In this document: positions 36,375-44,912 of the stretch, one piece after another | Position numbering within the stretch: the first letter of the stretch is position 1 | Layout: every line of letters begins with the position of its first letter | Assembly: GCF_900111025.1 (NCBI RefSeq) | Contig: NZ_FOFN01000005.1 | Span: 62,001-126,000, forward strand | DNA from: Hyunsoonleella jejuensis | Lineage (GTDB): Bacteria > Bacteroidota > Bacteroidia > Flavobacteriales > Flavobacteriaceae | Reading direction: 5' to 3' | Length of the DNA: 64,000 nucleotides | The notes under the pieces: generated by a model | Told to the model about the DNA's origin: nothing | The model's input: the letters and a program-made list of their open reading frames with translations, nothing else | The model's database searches: none | Translations under genes and position numbers: made by a program

Positions 36375-36812
36375 TTAATATGAATAGGTAATTGGGGTTT
36401 GCCAATTATCAAGATTTAAAATAACTGTATCGCTTCCGTTTATTTGTAAAGGCTCTAGACTAAAAGAAACTGTACGCCCAATGGCAGCTGCACAATCTTC
36501 ATTATTTTTAAATTCAAACTTTAAAAAACGTTGTTCTGGTGAGGATTCTGCAACAGCTCCAGAATCTATTAAGGCATATCCCCACGTTTCGCCATCACAA
36601 CCTGAAGCACCAATGGAAATACTTAAACAATCCCCGCTAATTTGAACATCATTGAACGTAAAAGCATCAGATTGCACATTCCCATAAGCAATGTCGTCAA
36701 CAATCACAACATCGTCACAGGCATTATCAAAACCCACACCTATTTCGTCTTCATCACATTGCGTGCTTAAAAAACAAAATGTTACCACTATTAAAAACCC
36801 AATTCTTTTCAT
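36375..36812 (-). CDS. Uncharacterised small lipoprotein
   Basis: A 145-residue exported protein of unknown function. The signal peptide ends at a Cys in FLSTQCDEDE (Cys19), giving a lipoprotein with acidic flanking residues. The mature part is beta-rich with five further cysteines (CDD, DCL, GCDG, DCAA), suggesting two disulfides. Strands such as VIVDDIAYGNVQSDAFTFNDV are reminiscent of immunoglobulin-like domains but I recognise no family. One base separates its start codon from the stop of the next lipoprotein gene, so the two are co-transcribed. It looks accessory rather than core. Confidence 0.6.
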   Translation of the reverse strand: MKRIGFLIVVTFCFLSTQCDEDEIGVGFDNACDDVVIVDDIAYGNVQSDAFTFNDVQISGDCLSISIGASGCDGETWGYALIDSGAVAESSPEQRFLKFEFKNNEDCAAAIGRTVSFSLEPLQINGSDTVILNLDNWQTPITYSY

Positions 36813-36813
36813 G

Positions 36814-37512
36814 CTAAAATATTAAAGTAGGAAATCCGTTTTCGCAAACTATTCCCTTTGGCGGATTCACAATGTCGCAAGTAGAGAATACACTCCACTT
36901 TATATTATAATCCTGCTCTGCCTTGGTGTAGATTTCAATTTTCTCCAAAAATGCTTCAACATCTATACTTTTAGGATAGGCTATATACCACTGCGGACCT
37001 CCGCAAGCCTTAGAGCCGTAAGCCGTATATGCCCAATCTTCTGAGTTTTCGCAAGGGATGTTTTTAAGCATCTCAAGTGCATCATCAAATAAATCCATAA
37101 GTGCTCGATAGTCCTTTTCCTGTTCTGTGAATTCTTTGGTAAGCACCAATTCATTCTCGTTTAAGGATACAATACGCCACGCATATTGATTTGGAAAATG
37201 TTCTTGGGTAATATCTATAATACCTTCAGACAGTTGCCATTTTCCATTATAATCAGAAAACACTAAAGGAGGTGTTCCGCAAAAGCCTGAAGAGCGTTCA
37301 GTAAATTCATTTTTTGCCTTAAAAGAAACGCCATAACCGTTTTCGGGGAGTTTGTTCACCCGTTTCAGCGTTATATTTTGGTCGTTGTACTCAGGCTCTG
37401 CCCAATGTCCTATCAACAAATTATCAGAATCCCTAAGTACCTCATCATTAGGCTCACATCGCATATTTACAAAACAACACACAATAGCAATTGCAAAAAC
37501 TATTTTTTTCAT
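36814..37512 (-). CDS. Uncharacterised lipoprotein, lipocalin-like start
   Basis: Start placed at the ATG at 37512, which gives the signal peptide MKKIVFAIAIVCCFVNMRC with lipobox Cys19; an upstream in-frame Met 42 bases earlier would add a non-signal extension. The 232-residue product begins with LLIGHWAEPEYNDQNITLKRVN, a pattern common in lipocalin-like Bacteroidetes lipoproteins, followed by KWQLSEGIIDITQE and ELVLTKEFT. The second half (about 135-232) contains several cysteines (PCEN, ACGGP, TCDI, VCEN) and looks like a separate domain. Function unknown. It is the first gene of a two-gene transcript with the smaller lipoprotein. Confidence 0.65.
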   Translation of the reverse strand: MKKIVFAIAIVCCFVNMRCEPNDEVLRDSDNLLIGHWAEPEYNDQNITLKRVNKLPENGYGVSFKAKNEFTERSSGFCGTPPLVFSDYNGKWQLSEGIIDITQEHFPNQYAWRIVSLNENELVLTKEFTEQEKDYRALMDLFDDALEMLKNIPCENSEDWAYTAYGSKACGGPQWYIAYPKSIDVEAFLEKIEIYTKAEQDYNIKWSVFSTCDIVNPPKGIVCENGFPTLIF

Positions 37513-37612
37513 TGGCTTGAAGAAATTTGATTGAAGTACAATGATTAGATACAAAATTACACAAATGGTTGCGTGAAAACGCTAATAGTCTTGGAAAAAA
37601 TATATATGACAC

Positions 37613-37645
37613 TTTGTCATAAAACCCAATTTAATTGTATCTTTG
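37613..37645 (+). promoter_or_regulatory. Promoter of the miaB-led gene run
   Basis: TTTG (37613-37616), 21-base spacer, TATCTTTG (37638-37645) followed by C: an exact match to the Bacteroidetes consensus. The predicted start lies about 52 bases upstream of the miaB ATG. Confidence 0.75.
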
Positions 37646-37703
37646 CACCTGCCCAACAGCAAGCAGGCATGAAAATTGACCCCATTAATGGTCTTTGGAA
37701 AAT

Positions 37704-39152
37704 ATGGAAAAGATTATAGACGAAAATAAACAAGGACAGTCCTTAGTTCTCGATAAAAAAGAAGGTAATACGCGTAAACTTTTTATTGAAAGTTACGGTT
37801 GCCAAATGAATTTTAGCGATAGTGAAATTGTTGCTTCAATTTTGAATGAACAAGGCTACAACACCACACAAAACTTAGAAGAAGCCGATTTGGTTTTGGT
37901 AAATACGTGCTCTATTCGCGACAAGGCAGAACAAACCGTTAGAAAACGATTGGAAAAATATAATGCTGTAAAACAAGCTCAAAACCCTAATATGAAAGTG
38001 GGTGTTTTAGGCTGTATGGCAGAACGCTTAAAAAGCAAATTTCTTGAAGAGGAAAAGATTGTAGATTTGGTTGTTGGTCCAGACGCTTACAAAGATTTAC
38101 CAAATCTTTTAGCTGAAGTTGAAGATGGTAGAGATGCCATAAACGTTATTCTTTCAAAAGAAGAAACCTATGGTGATATTGCGCCTGTTCGTTTAAACAC
38201 AAACGGTGTTACAGCTTTTGTATCTATTACTCGCGGTTGTGATAATATGTGTACGTTTTGTGTTGTTCCTTTTACGCGCGGACGCGAACGCAGTAGAGAC
38301 CCACAAAGTATAATTGAAGAGGTTAACGATCTTTGGAACAAAGGTTATAAAGAAGTTACGCTTTTAGGGCAAAATGTAGATAGTTATTTATGGTACGGTG
38401 GCGGCTTAAAAAAAGATTTTGATAAAGCCAGTGAACTGCAAAAAGCAACGGCAGTTAATTTTGCAATGCTTTTAGATATGTGTGCAAAGGCACAACCTAA
38501 GATGCGTTTTCGCTTTTCAACATCCAATCCACAAGATTTTACATTGGATGTTATTGAAACTATGGCTAAACATAAAAACATATGTAATTACATTCATTTA
38601 CCAGTACAAAGCGGTAGCAATCGTATTCTGAAAGCAATGAACCGTTTGCATACACGTGAAGAATATTTTGAGCTGATTGACAACATTAAACGTTTAATAC
38701 CAGATTGTGCCATAAGTCAAGATATGATTGCTGGTTTCCCAACCGAAACCGAAGAAGATCATCAGGATACTTTGAGTTTGATGGCATATGTAAAATACGA
38801 TTTTGGTTTTATGTTCGCTTATTCTGAGCGCCCGGGCACACTCGCCGAACGTAAAATGGAAGATGACATTCCTGAAGAAACAAAGAAGCGTCGCCTCAAC
38901 GAAATTATCGCATTACAGCAAAAGCACAGTTTATTACGCACACAGGCACACGTTGGCAAGGTTGAGGAAGTATTGATTGAAAAACCTTCGAAACGTTCTG
39001 ATGCACATTGGTCTGGTAGAAACACTCAAAACACAGTAGTGGTTTTCCCAAAAGGAGATTATAAAGTTGGCGACTTTGTAAACGTAAAGATTACGGATTG
39101 TACCAGTGCAACGTTGCTTGGTGAAGCAGTAGGATATTCAGATAACAACTAA
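37704..39152 (+). CDS. miaB: tRNA-2-methylthio-N6-dimethylallyladenosine synthase MiaB
   Basis: Radical-SAM methylthiotransferase modifying A37 of tRNAs that read UNN codons. Start taken at ATG 37704; an in-frame TTG nine bases upstream is an alternative. Domains: the UPF0004 domain with three cluster cysteines (SYGCQMN, NTCSIR, LGCMAER), the radical-SAM domain with [19 protein letters not shown], and a C-terminal TRAM domain (about 415-482). Length 482 is normal. The closely related MtaB and RimO lack this exact combination, and GCQMN at the first motif favours MiaB. It leads the run miaB - activator - lptE - TPR - secG on the plus strand. Confidence 0.95.
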   Translation: MEKIIDENKQGQSLVLDKKEGNTRKLFIESYGCQMNFSDSEIVASILNEQGYNTTQNLEEADLVLVNTCSIRDKAEQTVRKRLEKYNAVKQAQNPNMKVGVLGCMAERLKSKFLEEEKIVDLVVGPDAYKDLPNLLAEVEDGRDAINVILSKEETYGDIAPVRLNTNGVTAFVSITRGCDNMCTFCVVPFTRGRERSRDPQSIIEEVNDLWNKGYKEVTLLGQNVDSYLWYGGGLKKDFDKASELQKATAVNFAMLLDMCAKAQPKMRFRFSTSNPQDFTLDVIETMAKHKNICNYIHLPVQSGSNRILKAMNRLHTREEYFELIDNIKRLIPDCAISQDMIAGFPTETEEDHQDTLSLMAYVKYDFGFMFAYSERPGTLAERKMEDDIPEETKKRRLNEIIALQQKHSLLRTQAHVGKVEEVLIEKPSKRSDAHWSGRNTQNTVVVFPKGDYKVGDFVNVKITDCTSATLLGEAVGYSDNN

Positions 39153-39154
39153 TT

Positions 39155-40426
39155 ATGGAATCAGTTCAAGCTATAAAACAACGTTTTGGCATCATAGGTA
39201 ACACGCCATCTCTAAACCGTGCTTTGGAAAAAGCCATTCGTGTGGCACCAACCGATATTTCGGTTTTGGTTACTGGCGAAAGTGGTGTTGGCAAAGAAAG
39301 TATTCCAAAAATAATCCACGCATTATCACATAGAAAACACAACAAATACATTGCCGTAAATTGTGGTGCCATTCCTGAGGGCACGATAGATAGTGAACTT
39401 TTTGGACACGAAAAGGGCTCCTTTACTGGAGCAACCTCAACACGTAGTGGTTATTTTGAAGTGGCTGATGGCGGAACTATTTTTTTGGATGAAGTTGGAG
39501 AATTGCCATTAACCACACAAGTACGCTTATTACGTGTATTGGAAAACGGCGAGTTTATAAAAGTAGGATCCAGTAAAGTACAGAAAACCAATGTTCGCAT
39601 AGTAGCAGCTACAAACGTTAATATGTTTGAAGCTATAGAAAAAGAGAAGTTTCGTGAAGATTTGTATTATCGCCTAAGTACGGTTGATATTCATTTACCA
39701 CCGCTTCGCGAGCGTCAGGACGATATCCATTTATTATTTAGAAAATTTGCCAGCGATTTTGCTTTGAAATATAAAATGCCAACGGTAAAACTTACCGATA
39801 ACGCAGTGCAATTACTTTTAAAACACCGTTGGAGCGGAAACATTAGGCAACTGCGAAATGTAGCAGAACAAATTTCGGTTTTGGAGCAAAATCGCACCGT
39901 TAGTGCTTCAACACTTCAACAATATTTACCAACATCAGGCATAACCAATTTACCTGCAGTTGTAAAATCCTCTAAAAGCGATAGCGATTTTAGCAGTGAG
40001 CGCGAAATCTTGTACAAAGTACTTTTTGATATGAAAAGTGATTTGAACGATTTGAAAAAACTCACCATGGAGCTCATGAAAAGCGGTAACACTAAAGATG
40101 TTGAAAAAGAAAACGAGCACCTCATTCAAAAAATTTACGGTGATAATGATGCCGTAGAAGAAGACTTTTCGTTTGAAGAAGAAGACGTAGTAGAAAACCC
40201 TGAAGTACTCTCTATTCCAGAGCGTGTGAACGAATCCAATGCAAGCGACAAATATCACTTTGCTGAAGAAATTGAAGAAGAAGAAACCTTATCTTTACAG
40301 GATAAAGAGTTGGAATTGATAAAAAAATCATTAGAACGCCACAATGGAAAGCGTAAATTAGCTGCTGCCGAATTAGGTATTAGCGAACGTACACTTTACA
40401 GGAAAATAAAACAATACGATCTTTAA
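39155..40426 (+). CDS. Sigma-54-interacting transcriptional activator without a receiver domain
   Basis: AAA+ enhancer-binding protein of 423 residues starting two bases after miaB. The ATPase domain begins almost at once: Walker A GESGVGKE (about 44-51), GSFTGA at 88-93 (the sigma-54 contact loop, usually GAFTGA), Walker B GGTIFLDEVGELP, sensor region FREDLYYRLS, and the arginine finger region HRWSGNIRQLRN. A variable acidic linker (about 270-380) follows, then a Fis-type HTH at 385-423 (LELIKKSLERHNGKRKLAAAELGISERTLYRKIKQ). There is no N-terminal sensory or phosphorylation domain, so control must come from the linker, partner proteins or expression level. Gly-Ser instead of Gly-Ala in the contact loop is known among Bacteroidetes members but not general. 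Confidence 0.92.
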   Translation: MESVQAIKQRFGIIGNTPSLNRALEKAIRVAPTDISVLVTGESGVGKESIPKIIHALSHRKHNKYIAVNCGAIPEGTIDSELFGHEKGSFTGATSTRSGYFEVADGGTIFLDEVGELPLTTQVRLLRVLENGEFIKVGSSKVQKTNVRIVAATNVNMFEAIEKEKFREDLYYRLSTVDIHLPPLRERQDDIHLLFRKFASDFALKYKMPTVKLTDNAVQLLLKHRWSGNIRQLRNVAEQISVLEQNRTVSASTLQQYLPTSGITNLPAVVKSSKSDSDFSSEREILYKVLFDMKSDLNDLKKLTMELMKSGNTKDVEKENEHLIQKIYGDNDAVEEDFSFEEEDVVENPEVLSIPERVNESNASDKYHFAEEIEEEETLSLQDKELELIKKSLERHNGKRKLAAAELGISERTLYRKIKQYDL

Positions 40427-40475
40427 ATCATTTTCCAGTTCGCAACATAAACAAGAATTGCTCGTTAAAAATTAA

Positions 40476-40991
40476 ATGAAACACATAAAATACATATTCG
40501 TTTTAACCCTTTTCGTTTCAATGTCAAGCTGCGGATTTTATTCGTTTACCGGAGCATCTATCTCGCCAGACACTAAAACCTTTCAGGTAAATCGTTTTGA
40601 AAATAATTCCCTTTTAGTAGAACCTGGCTTGGAGCTTACTTTCAGAAATACAATGATTGCTATTTTGGAGAATCAAACCAATTTAAATAATGTAAACTCC
40701 AACGGCGATATAGTATATGAAGGGGAAATTACCGAGTATCGCATATCTCCAACAACGTCATCAACGCAAGGCAATACTTTTACTGCCGCGCAAAACCGTT
40801 TAACTATTTCGGTAAAGGTTCACTTTTATGATAAAAATGACCCCGAAGCAGAGTTTGATCAAACGTTTTCATTTTTCCACGATTACGAAGGTTCAGCACA
40901 ATTATCAGGTTCAGTAAAAGATACTGCAATAGAAGAAATTTTCGAACGTATAACACAAGATATTTTTAATGCCTCTTTGGCGAAATGGTAA
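40476..40991 (+). CDS. lptE: LPS-assembly lipoprotein LptE
   Basis: Outer-membrane lipoprotein that plugs the LptD channel and helps deliver lipopolysaccharide. The 171 residues start with a signal peptide and lipobox SMSSC (Cys19) followed by GFYSFTGASISP, the characteristic start of the Bacteroidetes LptE family. The remainder is a beta-alpha fold with VNRFENNSLLVEPGLELTFRN and the conserved YEGEITEYRISPTTSS segment, ending with an amphipathic helix. Sequence identity to proteobacterial LptE is expected to be low; recognition is by length, lipobox and order next to miaB and secG. It overlaps the next gene by 7 bases. Confidence 0.85.
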   Translation: MKHIKYIFVLTLFVSMSSCGFYSFTGASISPDTKTFQVNRFENNSLLVEPGLELTFRNTMIAILENQTNLNNVNSNGDIVYEGEITEYRISPTTSSTQGNTFTAAQNRLTISVKVHFYDKNDPEAEFDQTFSFFHDYEGSAQLSGSVKDTAIEEIFERITQDIFNASLAKW

Positions 40992-41923
40992 GCACCTTGA
41001 ATAGTCACGATTTCACATCCTTATTGCAAAACCCGCAACAGATTACGCCTCAAAAAACTGAGGAATTGAAATCTATTATTCAAAAACACCCTTATTTTCA
41101 ATCGGCAAGGGCGCTGTACCTTAAAGGCTTAAAGCAGCAAGAAAGTACTACATATAACCAAGCTTTAAAAATTACGGCTGCTTATACTACCGACAGAAGT
41201 ATTCTGTTCGACTTCATCACTTCAGATGTTTTTATTCAAAATGAAATTTCCAAAATCATTAAACAAAATACAATTTACCTTAATGATATTAATGTAAGTG
41301 AAGATGATATTTCAGTTAGTAAGAGCCTGCAAGTAGACGACCAATTAAAACAACAGATAAAAGACACAACTGGTGTTTTAGACCCCCAGCTTTTTCAACC
41401 AAAAGACCCTACAGAAGTAAGAACTATTCATTTTAAGTTAGATGAATCTGACGTTATTGAAAACGCAACCGAGGAAACAAAAACTCAGGAAGCATCTGCC
41501 GAAGATATTTTAAATCTTGGCAAGCCTTTACAATTTGATAAACGTGAGACGCACTCCTTCAATGAGTGGCTAAAATTAACACGCTTAAAACCTATACAAA
41601 GAGCTTCAGAACCGAAACACGACATATCAAAATCTGATATTGAAAAAGTATCTAAAAACGAGATTATTGATAAGTTTATTGCCGAAAACCCTAAAATAAC
41701 ACCTGTAAAATCGTTTGCCCCAAAAGAAAATTTAGCAAAAGCTAGAACAAGGCAACCAGAAACCTTAATGACAGAGACTTTAGCTCGTATTTATCTAGAG
41801 CAAAAAAACTATAAAAAAGCGATTCAATCTTATAAAATTTTAAGTTTGAAATATCCAGAAAAAAGTAGTTTCTTTGCAAACCAAATTAAGGCAATAGAAC
41901 AATTACAAGAAAATAATAAATAA
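40985..41923 (+). CDS. TPR-like protein between lptE and secG
   Basis: A 312-residue protein starting within the end of lptE. The N-terminal 80 residues are helical with FTSLLQNPQQITPQKTEELKSIIQKHPYFQSARALYLKGLK, the latter a TPR-like pair. The middle (about 110-240) is charged and probably disordered. The C-terminal helices TLARIYLEQKNYKKAIQSYKILSLKYPEKSSFFANQIKAIEQ form one canonical TPR pair. No signal peptide or membrane helix is seen, so it is likely cytoplasmic. Function unknown; conserved position upstream of secG suggests a link to export or envelope biogenesis, which is inference. Confidence 0.75.
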   Translation: MVSTLNSHDFTSLLQNPQQITPQKTEELKSIIQKHPYFQSARALYLKGLKQQESTTYNQALKITAAYTTDRSILFDFITSDVFIQNEISKIIKQNTIYLNDINVSEDDISVSKSLQVDDQLKQQIKDTTGVLDPQLFQPKDPTEVRTIHFKLDESDVIENATEETKTQEASAEDILNLGKPLQFDKRETHSFNEWLKLTRLKPIQRASEPKHDISKSDIEKVSKNEIIDKFIAENPKITPVKSFAPKENLAKARTRQPETLMTETLARIYLEQKNYKKAIQSYKILSLKYPEKSSFFANQIKAIEQLQENNK

Positions 41924-41929
41924 GAAATA

Positions 41930-42298
41930 ATGGGTACGTTTACAATATTTTTAATCCTTATCGTAGTTGTAGCGTTTTTACTTGTGGTAGTAATAATGGT
42001 ACAGAATCCTAAAGGAGGTGGATTATCTTCATCTTTTGGTGGCGGTGGCACACAGCAATTAGGTGGCGTAAAAAAGACTACAGACTTTTTAGACAAGAGC
42101 ACGTGGACTTTAGCAACCTTACTTTTGGTACTTATTTTAGTATCCAATGTTGCCATTGGTACAGATGAAGGCACAACAGACTCGAAAGCATTAGATACTG
42201 ATGCTCAAACTGCACAGCCTTTACCAACAGCTCCTGCAGCATTGCCTGCACCAGTAGATACCGGAACTACAGCAACAGATTCTACAGGAAGCAATTAA
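41930..42298 (+). CDS. secG: Preprotein translocase subunit SecG
   Basis: Small inner-membrane subunit of the SecYEG channel. Two transmembrane helices (about 3-25 and 58-80) flank a Gly/Ser-rich cytoplasmic loop NPKGGGLSSSFGGGGTQQLGG, the SecG signature. The C-terminus (about 85-122) is a low-complexity Ala/Pro/Thr tail longer than in E. coli. Followed by a strong terminator that ends the miaB-led run. Confidence 0.92.
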   Translation: MGTFTIFLILIVVVAFLLVVVIMVQNPKGGGLSSSFGGGGTQQLGGVKKTTDFLDKSTWTLATLLLVLILVSNVAIGTDEGTTDSKALDTDAQTAQPLPTAPAALPAPVDTGTTATDSTGSN

Positions 42299-42320
42299 TG
42301 TAGCAATTAAAAGAAAACAT

Positions 42321-42353
42321 AAAAGAGCCAACTTATTTGAGTTGGCTTTTTTT
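42321..42353 (+). terminator. Terminator after secG
   Basis: A 13-bp stem AAAAGAGCCAACT (42321-42333) with AGTTGGCTTTTTT (42340-42352), one G-T pair, around a 6-base loop and followed by T. It separates the miaB-secG run from groES. Confidence 0.85.
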
Positions 42354-42505
42354 ATGTCAGATAAGAGGTATACTGGCAAACAAATGAATCAAGGTGTCGA
42401 GTTTTTATTCTAAACATCATTAATGCGCCATTTTTTGCCTAACATTTTGCACTTTTCTTGAAACAATACAGCACTATTTCTGCAAGTTTGTCAGTTATCT
42501 TGTCA

Positions 42506-42520
42506 TGGCACATTTTTAGC
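42506..42520 (+). promoter_or_regulatory. Sigma-54-like -24/-12 promoter element upstream of groES
   Basis: TGGCAC (42506-42511), five bases, then TAGC (42517-42520) matches the RpoN consensus TGGCAC-N5-TTGC with one mismatch. It lies 51 bases before the groES start. Just upstream are two TTGTCA repeats (near 42488-42494 and 42500-42505). No CIRCE (HrcA operator) is present. Activity is not proven, but the match is better than chance in such AT-rich DNA, and a sigma-54 activator gene lies only 2 kb upstream. Confidence 0.5.
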
Positions 42521-42570
42521 TTAATGCTAAGCATTAATTAATAACCTAAATAATAAAAATATAAAACAAA

Positions 42571-42846
42571 ATGGGAGTAAACATTAAACCATTAGCAGAC
42601 AGAGTTCTTATTGAGCCTGCTGCCGCTGAGACAAAAACAGCATCAGGAATTATTATTCCAGACAACGCTAAGGAAAAACCACAAAAAGGAACCGTTGTAG
42701 CTGCCGGACCTGGCACAAAAGACGAACCAATTACGGTTAAAGTTGGCGACACCGTTTTATATGGCAAATACGCCGGCACCGAATTAAAGCTAGACGGCAA
42801 CGATTATTTAATCATGCGTGAAAGCGATATTTTAGCAATTGTATAA
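42571..42846 (+). CDS. groES: Co-chaperonin GroES
   Basis: Heptameric lid of the GroEL chaperonin. The 91 residues contain the N-terminal strand [37 protein letters not shown], split by the mobile loop [11 protein letters not shown] (about 21-31), and end [14 protein letters not shown]. Complete and typical. It starts the groESL operon, with 127 bases to groEL; the first of these is an unusually long gap containing an inverted repeat. Confidence 0.97.
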   Translation: MGVNIKPLADRVLIEPAAAETKTASGIIIPDNAKEKPQKGTVVAAGPGTKDEPITVKVGDTVLYGKYAGTELKLDGNDYLIMRESDILAIV

Positions 42847-42871
42847 TTTCAAATTCCAAAAGAAACAAAAA

Positions 42872-42928
42872 CTAAATTCCAAAAATCACTCAAACGTAAA
42901 ATACTATAAATTCCTTTTTGGAATTTAG
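42872..42928 (+). repeat. Inverted repeat in the groES-groEL spacer
   Basis: CTAAATTCCAAAAA (42872-42885) and TTTTTGGAATTTAG (42915-42928) are perfect 14-base reverse complements with 29 bases between. A second copy of AAATTCC (42908-42914) can pair with the same right arm, so two alternative hairpins are possible in the mRNA. Confidence 0.6.
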
Positions 42929-42958
42929 TATTTGAATATTGAGATTTAAAAATTTTAA

Positions 42959-44605
<1,647 letters not shown>

Positions 44606-44666
44606 TGGCGAATTACTAATGATATGCATCTCACTCTTAATTATAAGAGTAGACATCAATATTTAG

Positions 44667-44698
44667 AAAACGCTTCCAAATTATGGAAGCGTTTTTTT
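44667..44698 (+). terminator. Terminator of the groESL operon
   Basis: A perfect 12-bp stem AAAACGCTTCCA (44667-44678) with TGGAAGCGTTTT (44684-44695), 5-base loop, and continuing T run. Confidence 0.9.
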
Positions 44699-44912
44699 AT
44701 TCATGAATATTTCATAGTTTAAAAACGCACAATTATTAAAAACATTCAAAGTATGATCAGGTACTTAATGTTAAAAAAAGCAAGCTAGCGAACGTGTTAT
44801 AAAGAGCTATAATAGCTTAATAAATATTATTTCAGTCAAATTAAATTCGAACTAGATTCCAATTAAACTTTTCAATAAAAAAATAGTCTTAAATAGAACT
44901 TACAATCCTTTT
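44699..44912. other. AT-rich spacer without recognised features
   Basis: Between the groEL terminator and the 44913 start codon I see no gene, repeat or promoter that meets the Bacteroidetes consensus. The whole gene-free stretch from 44606 is about 307 bases. Confidence 0.5.

Noticed and set aside
37695-37703. TTG start for miaB nine bases upstream of the ATG
   Set aside because: The adjacent in-frame ATG gives an equally normal N-terminus, and no feature favours the rarer codon.
42421-42570. CIRCE (HrcA) operator before groES
   Set aside because: The TTAGCACTC-N9-GAGTGCTAA pattern is absent. The nearest inverted sequence (TTAATGCTAAGCATTAA) is short and AT-rich and not a CIRCE match.
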